A stretch of DNA of 6,188 nucleotides. Origin: an uncultured Pseudomonadota bacterium (GTDB taxonomy: Bacteria > Pseudomonadota > Gammaproteobacteria > Burkholderiales > SG8-39). Within the stretch, counting starts at the first letter, position 1; each line of letters starts with the position of its first letter. Positions 1-6,188 of this stretch are shown piece after piece. The stretch spans positions 1 through 6,188 of the forward strand of contig CAIVVS010000129.1 in NCBI GenBank assembly GCA_903909415.1, in the 5' to 3' direction. Under the pieces are notes generated by a model, which saw nothing but the letters and a program-made list of their open reading frames with translations, was not told where the DNA came from and made no database searches. The position numbers and the translations under genes are program-made.

Positions 1-1044
1 CCAGGCGTCTGCGGGAACCCGCACACAGACCGCGTCGCCGGTCCGGTACTGCTTCTCGCCCACTGCCTGGGTCACGATCAGCTGCCTGCCGGCGGAGTCG
101 ACGACATACCTGACCATCATGCCCATGTAGTCGGTCGATGCCACGGTCCCCGGAACCCCGCTGGTGGCGGGGTCGGCCGGTCCCGGCGGCGTGACCCGCG
201 CACGCTCCGCGCGGAACAGCAGGCGGACCGGCGCTCCCGCCTGCATGGCCTGTCCCGGGACGCGGACCGGCGTACCGTCGTCGAGGCGCAATTCCGTGGG
301 TGAGGTCGCGGTCGCAGTGACTTCATTGACATGGCCGAAGAAGCGCGCGGCGAACTCGGTGCTCGGCGTGCGGTAAAGCTGTTCCGGCGCGCCTTCCTGC
401 TCGATGCGGCCGTCGCGCATCAGTACCACCCGGTCGGCCATGGACAGGGCCTCGCCCTGGTCGTGTGTTACGAATACCGTGGTGATGCCGACAGTGCGGT
501 GTATGCGCTTGAGTTCGATGCGCATTTCTTCGCGCAGGTTCGCGTCCAGCGCGGAGAGCGGCTCGTCGAACAGCAGCAGGTCGGGGTCGATCACGATGGC
601 GCGCGCCAGCGCGACGCGCTGCTGCTGCCCGCCGGACAGCTCGCGCGGGAGCCGGTCGCCGACGTGGGGCAGCCTGACGATGTCCAGCGCCTGGCGGACC
701 TTGCGCTCGATGTCCGGTTTGGGCACCTTGCGGTACTTCAGGCCGAACGCGATGTTGTCGAACGCCGTCATGTGCGGGAAAAGGGCGTGGTCCTGGAACA
801 CCATGCCGAAATTGCGCTGGTGCACGCTGATGTCGTTGATTCGGCGGCCGTTGACCAGGATGTCCCCGCCGGTCGGCTCCTCCAGGCCGGCGATCATCCT
901 CAGCGTGGTGGTCTTGCCGCAGCCGGACGGGCCGAGCAGCGCCACGAACTCGCCGGCTGCGATGGAGAGGTCGATGTCGGCCACGGCGACCACATCGCCG
1001 AAGCGCTTGGCAATGCCGCGGAGGACGACGTTGGCGGCGCTCAC
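1..1044 (-). CDS. PotA-type ABC transporter ATP-binding protein (3' end cut by window edge)
   Basis: This is the cytoplasmic ATPase that powers the importer whose two permeases lie just upstream. The reading frame runs 348 codons from a GTG start at 1044 to base 1 with no stop, so only a short C-terminal tail is missing (family members are commonly about 350-380 residues). Visible motifs are Walker A GPSGCGKTT (38-46), Q-loop Q84 in VFQDHALFP, ABC signature LSGGQQQR (136-143), Walker B LLLFDEP (156-162), D-loop SALD (164-167) and H-loop H194 in FVTHDQ. All catalytic residues are intact. Residues from about 240 onward are a weaker beta-rich region matching the TOBE-type regulatory domain of PotA/MalK-like ATPases. 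The GTG start overlaps the preceding permease stop as GTGA, and a good Shine-Dalgarno sequence precedes it. The family is certain. Polyamine specificity is not shown, because the ATPase does not set the substrate. Confidence 0.96.
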   Translation of the reverse strand, partial: MSAANVVLRGIAKRFGDVVAVADIDLSIAAGEFVALLGPSGCGKTTTLRMIAGLEEPTGGDILVNGRRINDISVHQRNFGMVFQDHALFPHMTAFDNIAFGLKYRKVPKPDIERKVRQALDIVRLPHVGDRLPRELSGGQQQRVALARAIVIDPDLLLFDEPLSALDANLREEMRIELKRIHRTVGITTVFVTHDQGEALSMADRVVLMRDGRIEQEGAPEQLYRTPSTEFAARFFGHVNEVTATATSPTELRLDDGTPVRVPGQAMQAGAPVRLLFRAERARVTPPGPADPATSGVPGTVASTDYMGMMVRYVVDSAGRQLIVTQAVGEKQYRTGDAVCVRVPADAW

Positions 1045-1859
1045 TGGCGCGCTCCCTTCCTTGCGCGCCCATCGGGCGACAGGGCGCGCGCGGCGAGGAT
1101 CGTCATCACGGCGACGCCGACGGACCCGAGGATGAGGAGGGAGGAGAGGGAGTGGATCTTCGGGTCGGTGGAGAACTGCAGCATGGCCATGATGTGTGAA
1201 GGAATGGTTTCGGTATTGGGGGGCAGCCAGAACAGTGTCGCTGTCACCTCGTCGAACGAACTCATGAAGGAAAACAGCAGCGAGGTTAGTATCGCCGGGA
1301 GCGCCAGCGGCAGCGTGATCGCGCGGAAGACCTGCAGGCGGTTGGCGCCCAGCGTGCGCGCCGCGTCCTCGATCTGGCTTGGGATGGCCTGCAGCCTGTG
1401 CCCGGTGGTCAGGATCACGAAGGGCAGGGTGATCGCGACGTGGCCCGCGACCAGCAGGACGAAGCTCTTGGACAGTCCGGCCATGCGGAACGCGAGCAGC
1501 AGGCCCACGCCCAGCACGATGTGCGGCACCAGGATGGGCACCGTCAGGAACAGCTGCACATACTCCCGGCCGCGGAACCGGAAGCGCGCGAGCGCGTACG
1601 CAGCGGAGGTTCCGGCCAGCGTGGCCAGCACGCTGGTCCAGGCCGCCAGCGCCAGCGAGGTGCGCATCGCGCCGACGATGGCCGGATCCTCGGGCAGCGC
1701 TTCAAACCAGCGCAGCGTCAGGCCATGGATCGGGAAGTTGCCGGTAGGAGACTCGTTGAACGCCTGTGCGACCACCACCAGCACCGGGGCCAGCATGAAC
1801 AGGAATACCAGCAGCGTGAGCGCCGCGAGGAAATGGTGGAACAGCCTGCGGCGCCTCAT
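1041..1859 (-). CDS. PotC-type ABC transporter permease
   Basis: This is the second inner-membrane permease of the importer, 272 residues, a normal length for the PotC class. Hydrophobic segments lie at roughly 9-31, 64-90, 101-124, 133-151, 185-207 and 238-258, giving the usual six-helix fold. The N-terminus is strongly basic (MRRRR), as expected for a cytosolic start. The cytoplasmic coupling (EAA) loop is clear at about 164-190, with EDAARTLGA followed by ITLPLALPAI; this loop docks on the ATPase. The downstream SSFDEVTATLF (200-210) and the TIPSHIM...DP stretch (219-233) are typical of PotC-like and related opine/iron-type permeases. The ATG at 1859 overlaps the stop of the preceding permease as ATGA and has a Shine-Dalgarno at 1865-1870. 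The open frame continues further upstream, but that part is a shadow of the neighbouring permease. The solute is not identifiable from the sequence. Confidence 0.95.
   Translation of the reverse strand: MRRRRLFHHFLAALTLLVFLFMLAPVLVVVAQAFNESPTGNFPIHGLTLRWFEALPEDPAIVGAMRTSLALAAWTSVLATLAGTSAAYALARFRFRGREYVQLFLTVPILVPHIVLGVGLLLAFRMAGLSKSFVLLVAGHVAITLPFVILTTGHRLQAIPSQIEDAARTLGANRLQVFRAITLPLALPAILTSLLFSFMSSFDEVTATLFWLPPNTETIPSHIMAMLQFSTDPKIHSLSSLLILGSVGVAVMTILAARALSPDGRARKGARQ
1052..1060 (-). promoter_or_regulatory. Ribosome binding site for the ATPase gene
   Basis: Read on the minus strand this is GGAAGGGAG, 7 nt before the GTG at 1044. It lies inside the last codons of the upstream permease gene. 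It supports the GTG start over internal alternatives and indicates coupled translation across the GTGA overlap (1041-1044). Confidence 0.7.
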
Positions 1860-2746
1860 CGACGCACCTCGCGGAACATGTTGGACAGCCCCGCCAGGCG
1901 GCTGTAGAGCAAGAGTCCCGCCACCAGGAAGAAGATGATGACCAGCGACAGCGCCGCGCCCAGGGGCCAGTCCTGCTGGGCGACGAAGGTCTCGAACACG
2001 AGGTTCGCATAGTAGGAGGTTCCCGGCCCGCCGAGTATCTGCGGCGTGATGTAGGCGCCCATCGCGAGAATGAAGGTAAGCAGGCAGCCGGCGGCGAGCC
2101 CCGGCCAGGCGATGCGGAAGGTCACCGCGAAGAAGGCCTGGATGTCGGTCGCGCCCAGCGTACGCGCCGCGTCCACCAGCTTGCGATCCACTGCCTGCAG
2201 GCCGATGTAGATGTTGACGATCATCAGCGGCAGGAGGAACTGCACCATGCCCAGCACCACCGAGAACTCGTTGAACAGCAGCGGCAGGGGTTCCTTCAGC
2301 AGGCCGCTGCCGACCAGCATGCTGTTGACCAGGCCCTCCTTGCCGAGGATCGGCAGCCAGGACATGGACCGGACCACGTAGCTGATCCAGGAAGGCAGGA
2401 ACAGCAGCGTCACCAGCACGGCGCGCCTTCGCGGCGGGAGCAGGGTGATGTAGTAGGCCGGACCATAACCGACCAGCGCGCACACCAGGGTCACCAGCGC
2501 CGCCAGTTTCAGGGTCTTGGCGAGCATGCCCGCGTAGTAGCTGTCTCCCAGCAGTTCGCGCCAGTTCGCCGTGGTGAAGACCTGCTGGACGGCGCCGGTC
2601 GGGAGGCGTTCCCAGAACGAGTACAGGCCGAGGCTGGCAACCGGGACGATGATGAACGCGGCAACGCAACACAGGGCCGGCAAGAGCAGCGCCCACGCCA
2701 TGCCAGTGCCGCCGGAGGCGCGAAATCCGGTGGCAGCAGCGCCCAT
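1856..2746 (-). CDS. PotB-type ABC transporter permease
   Basis: This is the first inner-membrane permease of the importer, 296 residues from the ATG at 2746, close to the usual PotB length. Hydrophobic segments fall near 16-40, 78-100, 109-129, 160-182, 212-232 and 262-283. The EAA-type coupling loop is at about 187-217: DRKLVDAARTLGA, then FRIAWPG. VVRSMSW (124-130) after the third helix and FVAQQDWPLGAALS (254-267) before the last are family-typical. The start is uncertain. The ATG at 2746 lies only 5 nt after the ligase stop, with no visible Shine-Dalgarno, so it may rely on reinitiation. An internal ATG at 2701 would begin MAWALLLPALCC directly at the first helix, dropping a 15-residue Gly/Ala-rich leader. 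The 3' end overlaps the next permease by 4 nt, consistent with a PotB/PotC heterodimer. Substrate unknown. Confidence 0.94.
   Translation of the reverse strand: MGAAATGFRASGGTGMAWALLLPALCCVAAFIIVPVASLGLYSFWERLPTGAVQQVFTTANWRELLGDSYYAGMLAKTLKLAALVTLVCALVGYGPAYYITLLPPRRRAVLVTLLFLPSWISYVVRSMSWLPILGKEGLVNSMLVGSGLLKEPLPLLFNEFSVVLGMVQFLLPLMIVNIYIGLQAVDRKLVDAARTLGATDIQAFFAVTFRIAWPGLAAGCLLTFILAMGAYITPQILGGPGTSYYANLVFETFVAQQDWPLGAALSLVIIFFLVAGLLLYSRLAGLSNMFREVRR
1865..1870 (-). promoter_or_regulatory. Ribosome binding site for the PotC-type permease
   Basis: Read on the minus strand this is GAGGTG, 5 nt before the ATG at 1859, within the final codons of the PotB-type gene. It fixes the start at 1859 although the same frame stays open far upstream. 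With the ATGA overlap it points to coupled synthesis of the two permease subunits. Confidence 0.7.
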
Positions 2747-2751
2747 GGGCT

Positions 2752-4893
2752 TCAGGCCGGCACGATCAGCGCGTCGGCGACGCAGCAGCCGCTGCCCGCC
2801 GCGCCGACGAACACCGGGTTGATGTCGATCTCACGCACCGCGCCGCGGTTGGCCCAGGCGAACGCGGCCACGCGTTCGACCAGCCTGACCAGGGCACCGA
2901 TGTCGCGCGCGCCGTTGCCACGGTAGCCATCGAGCAGGCGCGCGATGCTGGCGCCGCGGACCATCGCCTCGGCTTCGCCCTGGCGCAGCGGCAGCGGACG
3001 CACGGTCGCGCCACCCAGCAGCTCCACCAGCACGCCGCCCGGGCCGAACGCGATGTAGGGACCGAGTTCCGGGTCGCGGCCCACGCCGACGATCACCTCG
3101 GTGCCCGCGGGCGCCATCGGCTGCACCACATGGACCACGGGCGCCGCAACCGCTCCCATGGCGGCAAGGCGCGCGGCCTGCTCGTCCCAGGCGCGGGCGA
3201 GCGCTTCCGGTCCCTTGAGGCCGACATGGACCAGCCCGTGCTCCGAGCGGTGCGGGATGGCGTCGCTTGCGACCTTGAGCACCACCGGGTAGCCGATGCG
3301 CGCGGCGGTCGCGGCGGCCTCGGCTGCGTTCGCGACGACATGGTCATCCACCGCCCGCAGTCCCAGTTCGCGCAGGATGGCCTTGGCGTCGATTTCGTGG
3401 ATGGTCGCGCGGCCGGGGCGCAGCGCGGCCGCGAGCAGGCCGCTGGCGGCCTGCGTGTCGTCCGCGACGGCGGGTGCGGGGGTGGGCGCCGCGCGGCGCG
3501 CCCAGATGCCCATGCGGCCGATCGCGCCCAGTCCCTGGCGTACGCCGGTGAGCATGCCCACGCCGGTGCCGGCGAACTTCTCCACCGTTTCCATGCGCAT
3601 CAGGTTGGAGCGGGTATTGAGGAAGTAGAACGGCTTGTGCGTGCGCTTGCTCGCTTCGAGCAGGATGTCGGTGTAGCGGGTCGGCGTCATCGGCTGGCCG
3701 TCGTTCGTGTCGCTGAACATCGCGACCGCGTCCAGTTCCGGGTGGCGCGACATGACGTCCATACCGTGCGCGAGCGTCCGTGTGTAGTCCCCCGATCCCC
3801 AGGCATCCAGCGGATTGCCGGGTCCGCTGACCGGCCCGATGACGCCGGCCGCCTCCTGCTTCAGGGACTCGGTCAGGGGGGGAAGCTCGAACAGCGCGCC
3901 ACCCGCCTCGTCCAGGATCATCTCCACCTGCCCGCCGGACGCGGTGACGATGCCCACGCGCGGCCCGGCGGGGCGGCGCGGCGACTGGAAGCCGGCGAGC
4001 ACCTCGGTCATTTCCTCCACCGAGGTGACCTCGATGCCGTTGTGCCGGGCCATCAGCGCGGAAAAGATCCGCCCGTCCCCGGCGATGCCGCCGGTATGGC
4101 CGACCACGGCTTCGCGCGCCAGCGCGCTTCGCCCGATCTTCAGCGCGACCACCGGCTTGCGCGCGGCCGCCGCCCGGTCCAGTGCCGCGGTGAAGCCGGC
4201 GACGTCGCGCACGGTCTCGATGAACAGCGCGATCACGCCGGTGGCCGCGTCGTCCACCAGGTAGTCGACGTACTCGTCCATCGTGGTCACGGATTCGTCG
4301 CCGCAGGACACGACATGGCTGAAACCGTAGCGCCGGCAGTCGCCCAGCATGCCGACCGCGACCGATCCGCTCTGCGTGACCAGCGCCACGTTGCCGCGCA
4401 GCCGGGTCGCGTCCGCGATCATGTTCAGGTACAGCGTGCTGCCGCTGGCCGGGTTCAGGATGCCCATGCAGTTCGGGCCGCATATCGCCATCGCGTTGTC
4501 GCGCGCGACTTTCACCACGGCGGCGCGCACCTGCGGGTCGCGTATGCCGCCGTAGATGACCCCGGCACGGATGCCCTTGGCCGCCGCGTCACCGACGACG
4601 GCCGGCAGCAGCTTCTCGTCGACGCAGAACGCGGCCGCGTCGATCTCGGCGGGTATGTCCGCGAGGCTGCGGTAGCAGGCCAGCCCGAGCACCGTCGCGT
4701 TGGAGGGATGGACCGGCGCGATGACACCGTCGAAGGCCATCGTCTTCAGCGTCTCCAGCAGGCGACGGCTGGGCGCGTTGGGCCTCTCGGTGGCGCCGAC
4801 CACCGCGATGCTTCTCGGGGAGAGCAGCCTGTCGAGCGGCTTCCTGCGGTCAGCAGGGGCCGGGGGCGCACCGGATCCGGGCGCCATGGTCAT
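2752..4893 (-). CDS. Fused NDP-forming acyl-CoA synthetase (acetate--CoA ligase family, ATP-grasp)
   Basis: This is a cytosolic enzyme of 713 residues, the usual size for the fused alpha-beta form of ADP-forming acyl-CoA synthetases. The family interconverts acid + CoA + ATP and acyl-CoA + ADP + Pi through a phosphohistidine. Domains in order are: a CoA-binding Rossmann domain (about 20-150) with SIAVVGATERP (28-38) and CGPNCMG (138-144); ligase-CoA domains (about 165-465) with TQSGSVAVG (173-181), KIGRS (252-256) and the phosphohistidine loop GHTGGIAG, where H266 is the expected catalytic residue; an Ala/Pro-rich linker (about 466-490); and an ATP-grasp domain (about 495-713) with YPVVLK (K540), IPHRSEHG (H548), GTEVIVGVGRDPELG and REIDINP (687-693). 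No key residue appears lost. The ATG at 4893 starts MTM; the ATG at 4887 is an alternative, and ribosome binding is weak for both. The gene sits between the binding protein and permeases of an importer, so its acid substrate may be the imported solute or a product of it. The true acyl substrate is unknown. Confidence 0.93.
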   Translation of the reverse strand: MTMAPGSGAPPAPADRRKPLDRLLSPRSIAVVGATERPNAPSRRLLETLKTMAFDGVIAPVHPSNATVLGLACYRSLADIPAEIDAAAFCVDEKLLPAVVGDAAAKGIRAGVIYGGIRDPQVRAAVVKVARDNAMAICGPNCMGILNPASGSTLYLNMIADATRLRGNVALVTQSGSVAVGMLGDCRRYGFSHVVSCGDESVTTMDEYVDYLVDDAATGVIALFIETVRDVAGFTAALDRAAAARKPVVALKIGRSALAREAVVGHTGGIAGDGRIFSALMARHNGIEVTSVEEMTEVLAGFQSPRRPAGPRVGIVTASGGQVEMILDEAGGALFELPPLTESLKQEAAGVIGPVSGPGNPLDAWGSGDYTRTLAHGMDVMSRHPELDAVAMFSDTNDGQPMTPTRYTDILLEASKRTHKPFYFLNTRSNLMRMETVEKFAGTGVGMLTGVRQGLGAIGRMGIWARRAAPTPAPAVADDTQAASGLLAAALRPGRATIHEIDAKAILRELGLRAVDDHVVANAAEAAATAARIGYPVVLKVASDAIPHRSEHGLVHVGLKGPEALARAWDEQAARLAAMGAVAAPVVHVVQPMAPAGTEVIVGVGRDPELGPYIAFGPGGVLVELLGGATVRPLPLRQGEAEAMVRGASIARLLDGYRGNGARDIGALVRLVERVAAFAWANRGAVREIDINPVFVGAAGSGCCVADALIVPA

Positions 4894-4915
4894 GCCTGGT
4901 CCATGTGGCGGGAAA

Positions 4916-6064
4916 TCAGCCGCGCGTCATGACGCGCGCGTACTCGCGCTGCCACGCATCCGCGTTCTCGACCCAGTAGAACGGATCGAACGAGCGGTAG
5001 CCATCCAGGGTTCCCGAGGCGTCGTACCCGGGAAGGTCCTGGACCGCCTGCGGCATCGGATGGATCTTGGGGTTCAGCAGCGGTACGTTGCCCACCTCGG
5101 TGGCGATCGCGATCATCACCGGCGGGCTGAGCAGGATGTCGGCCATCTCGTAGAGCGCGTCCATCGGCGCACCCCTGAACACCATCAGGCTGCCGAAATC
5201 GACGTAAGAGGCGGTGTTCGGGAACTGGGCGACCGGCGTGCCCTGCTTGCGCATGTTGTGGCTGGGGACGTACCAGGTGTCGCCGACCGTCGCGCTGCCG
5301 GAGGAGAACAACTGCATCTGCTCGGCGCTGCTTTTCCAGTACTTCAGCACCACCGCCTTGCTTTCCCGTATCTTCGCCCAGATCGCACCCATGTCCTTGA
5401 TCGCGTTCGGGTCCTGGCCGGTCTGCAGGGCGGCGTACCAGATGCGCTGCAGCCACAGGTCCTGGCTGATGATGGCGCCCTTGTACTTCGGGTCCACCAG
5501 GATGTTGTAGCCCTTGGCCTCGACCTCGGCCTTGTCGATCTTGGTGCGGTTGTAGCTGACGCAGCCACCCGACAGCCCGAAGGGCACCGCCGGCAGCTTG
5601 CCGCCGCCGAGCCTGCGGTAGGCGGCGAGCGCGCGCGGGATCACGTCCTTCAGCCGCGGTATCTTGGTCTCGTCGATCTCGACGCCGTAGCCCAGGCGCA
5701 CCATGCGCAGCACCGTGGCCTGGTCCGAGATGTTGCAGAAGTTGTAGGACTTGATGCCGTCGGCCTGGATCTTGGCGATGAGTTCCGCCGGGATGCCGAA
5801 CGAGCCCTGGTTGACCGTGGTGCCGGTCTTGGCCGCGAACGGCAGGAGCACGTTCTTGTTGAACGCCGCCTGGGACGCGCCACCGTAGCCGTCGTAGCGG
5901 ATCGTGCCGGCCGCGTTGGCCAGCTTCGCGAAGCCGGCCATGCCCGAGCCGAAGAAGCCGGCGCCGATGGCCATCCGGCCGATCTGGCCCAGGAAGCTCC
6001 TGCGATCGATGTCCCCGTTGCCGTACTGCTCGAGCAACTGCTCGTAACGACGATGCGCGTCCAT
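4916..6064 (-). CDS. PotD-type extracellular solute-binding protein with Tat signal
   Basis: This is the periplasmic binding protein that captures the solute and delivers it to the permeases. From the ATG at 6064 it has 382 residues. The N-terminus carries a twin-arginine export motif, DRRSFLGQ (20-27), then a hydrophobic stretch (about 28-46) and a likely signal-peptidase site ANA|A after residue 51. The mature part follows the PotD-like plan: DETKIPRLKDV (131-141), VPFGLSGGCVSYN (160-172), KYKGAIISQDLW (193-204), VGDTWYVPSHNMRKQGTPVAQ (260-280), VDFGSLMVFRGAP (288-300) and a C-terminal YRSFDPFYWVENADAW stretch. The frame is open up to an ATG at 6151, but that 29-residue extension is not signal-like and overlaps the candidate promoter, so 6064 is preferred. 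Ribosome binding is weak (GAGA 7 nt upstream). It is the first gene of the operon, 22 nt before the ligase. Family assignment is firm; the ligand is not. The segment after GTPVAQ reads FPNTAS and lacks the PKEG-like acidic turn I recall for PotD. Confidence 0.94.
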   Translation of the reverse strand: MDAHRRYEQLLEQYGNGDIDRRSFLGQIGRMAIGAGFFGSGMAGFAKLANAAGTIRYDGYGGASQAAFNKNVLLPFAAKTGTTVNQGSFGIPAELIAKIQADGIKSYNFCNISDQATVLRMVRLGYGVEIDETKIPRLKDVIPRALAAYRRLGGGKLPAVPFGLSGGCVSYNRTKIDKAEVEAKGYNILVDPKYKGAIISQDLWLQRIWYAALQTGQDPNAIKDMGAIWAKIRESKAVVLKYWKSSAEQMQLFSSGSATVGDTWYVPSHNMRKQGTPVAQFPNTASYVDFGSLMVFRGAPMDALYEMADILLSPPVMIAIATEVGNVPLLNPKIHPMPQAVQDLPGYDASGTLDGYRSFDPFYWVENADAWQREYARVMTRG

Positions 6065-6099
6065 TATGCGGTCTCTGCCCCCCCGGAATGTGCTCCCGC

Positions 6100-6128
6100 A
6101 GCCTACCGCCCTGATTCCCGTGGCGCAA
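6100..6128 (-). promoter_or_regulatory. Candidate sigma-70-type promoter of the transporter-ligase operon
   Basis: On the minus strand, TTGCGC (6128-6123) is followed after exactly 17 nt by TAGGCT (6105-6100). These are reasonable -35 and -10 hexamers for a GC-rich proteobacterium, though both deviate from consensus. Transcription would begin near 6093, leaving a leader of about 30 nt before the ATG at 6064. The leader includes a run of seven G (6084-6078). No operator palindrome is evident. The call rests on motif spacing and position upstream of the first gene only. Confidence 0.35.
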
Positions 6129-6188
6129 CCATTTCGTTTGCCGCGCCGCACGGGCGGCCGGCTGGTCAGGTCCTGATGAAGGCCGCGA

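Noticed and set aside
323..1072. 249-codon minus-strand frame over the ATPase
   Set aside because: It is an out-of-frame reading, full of arginine. The true ATPase frame starts with GTG at 1044 and shows all ABC motifs.
331..1938. 535-codon plus-strand open frame
   Set aside because: It is antisense to both the ATPase and the PotC-type permease and crosses their junction. It has no domain and a low-complexity composition, so it is a shadow.
4890..4904. Four-codon minigene (M-D-Q-A-stop) whose TGA overlaps the ligase ATG
   Set aside because: It has no Shine-Dalgarno and is short enough to occur by chance. Coupling by such an element is possible but unsupported.
3130..4932. 600-codon plus-strand open frame
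   Set aside because: It lies entirely antisense to the acyl-CoA synthetase, which has clear family motifs throughout. The translation is rich in R, H, G and D with no recognisable domain, as expected for the complement of a GC-rich gene.
4890..6128. 412-codon minus-strand frame over the binding protein
   Set aside because: It is out of frame, rich in R, G and Q, and shows no solute-binding pattern. The frame ending at 4916 carries the Tat signal and family motifs.
6065..6151. 29-residue N-terminal extension of the binding protein from the ATG at 6151
   Set aside because: It would put extra non-signal sequence before the Tat leader and overlaps the candidate promoter, so the 6064 start fits better.
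6138..6156. Small GC-rich inverted repeat (5-bp stem GCCGC/GCGGC) near the right edge
   Set aside because: The stem is short, there is no following T run on either strand, and such pairs are common in GC-rich DNA. It is not a convincing terminator or operator.

Overview
The window is a single co-directional block on the minus strand of a GC-rich bacterium. Strong G/C preference at third codon positions, a Tat-type signal peptide and the protein styles fit a proteobacterium, probably beta- or alphaproteobacterial. The sequence alone does not identify the genus.

In transcription order, from high to low coordinates, there is a short non-coding leader with a plausible sigma-70-type promoter (6065-6188). 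It is followed by a PotD-type periplasmic substrate-binding protein with a twin-arginine signal (4916-6064), then a 713-residue fused NDP-forming acyl-CoA synthetase (2752-4893). Next come two PotB/PotC-type inner-membrane permeases (1856-2746 and 1041-1859) and a PotA-type ATPase (1-1044), whose last few codons lie beyond the left edge. The spacings are 22 nt, 5 nt, a 4-nt ATGA overlap and a 4-nt GTGA overlap. This is the layout of one translationally coupled operon.

The transporter genes make a complete importer of the polyamine/opine/iron family: binding protein, permease heterodimer and ATPase. The unusual point is that a CoA-ligase gene sits inside the transporter operon, between the binding protein and the permeases. 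The simplest reading is an uptake-and-activation cassette: a small organic acid, or an acid-bearing compound, is captured in the periplasm, imported, and converted to its CoA thioester at the expense of ATP. The substrate cannot be read from the sequence. Assigning spermidine or putrescine by family name would be unsafe.

I found no RNA genes, mobile elements, CRISPR arrays, long repeats or terminators. Long plus-strand open frames (notably 331-1938 and 3130-4932) are antisense shadows of GC-rich genes. No stretch over 300 bases lacks a gene.
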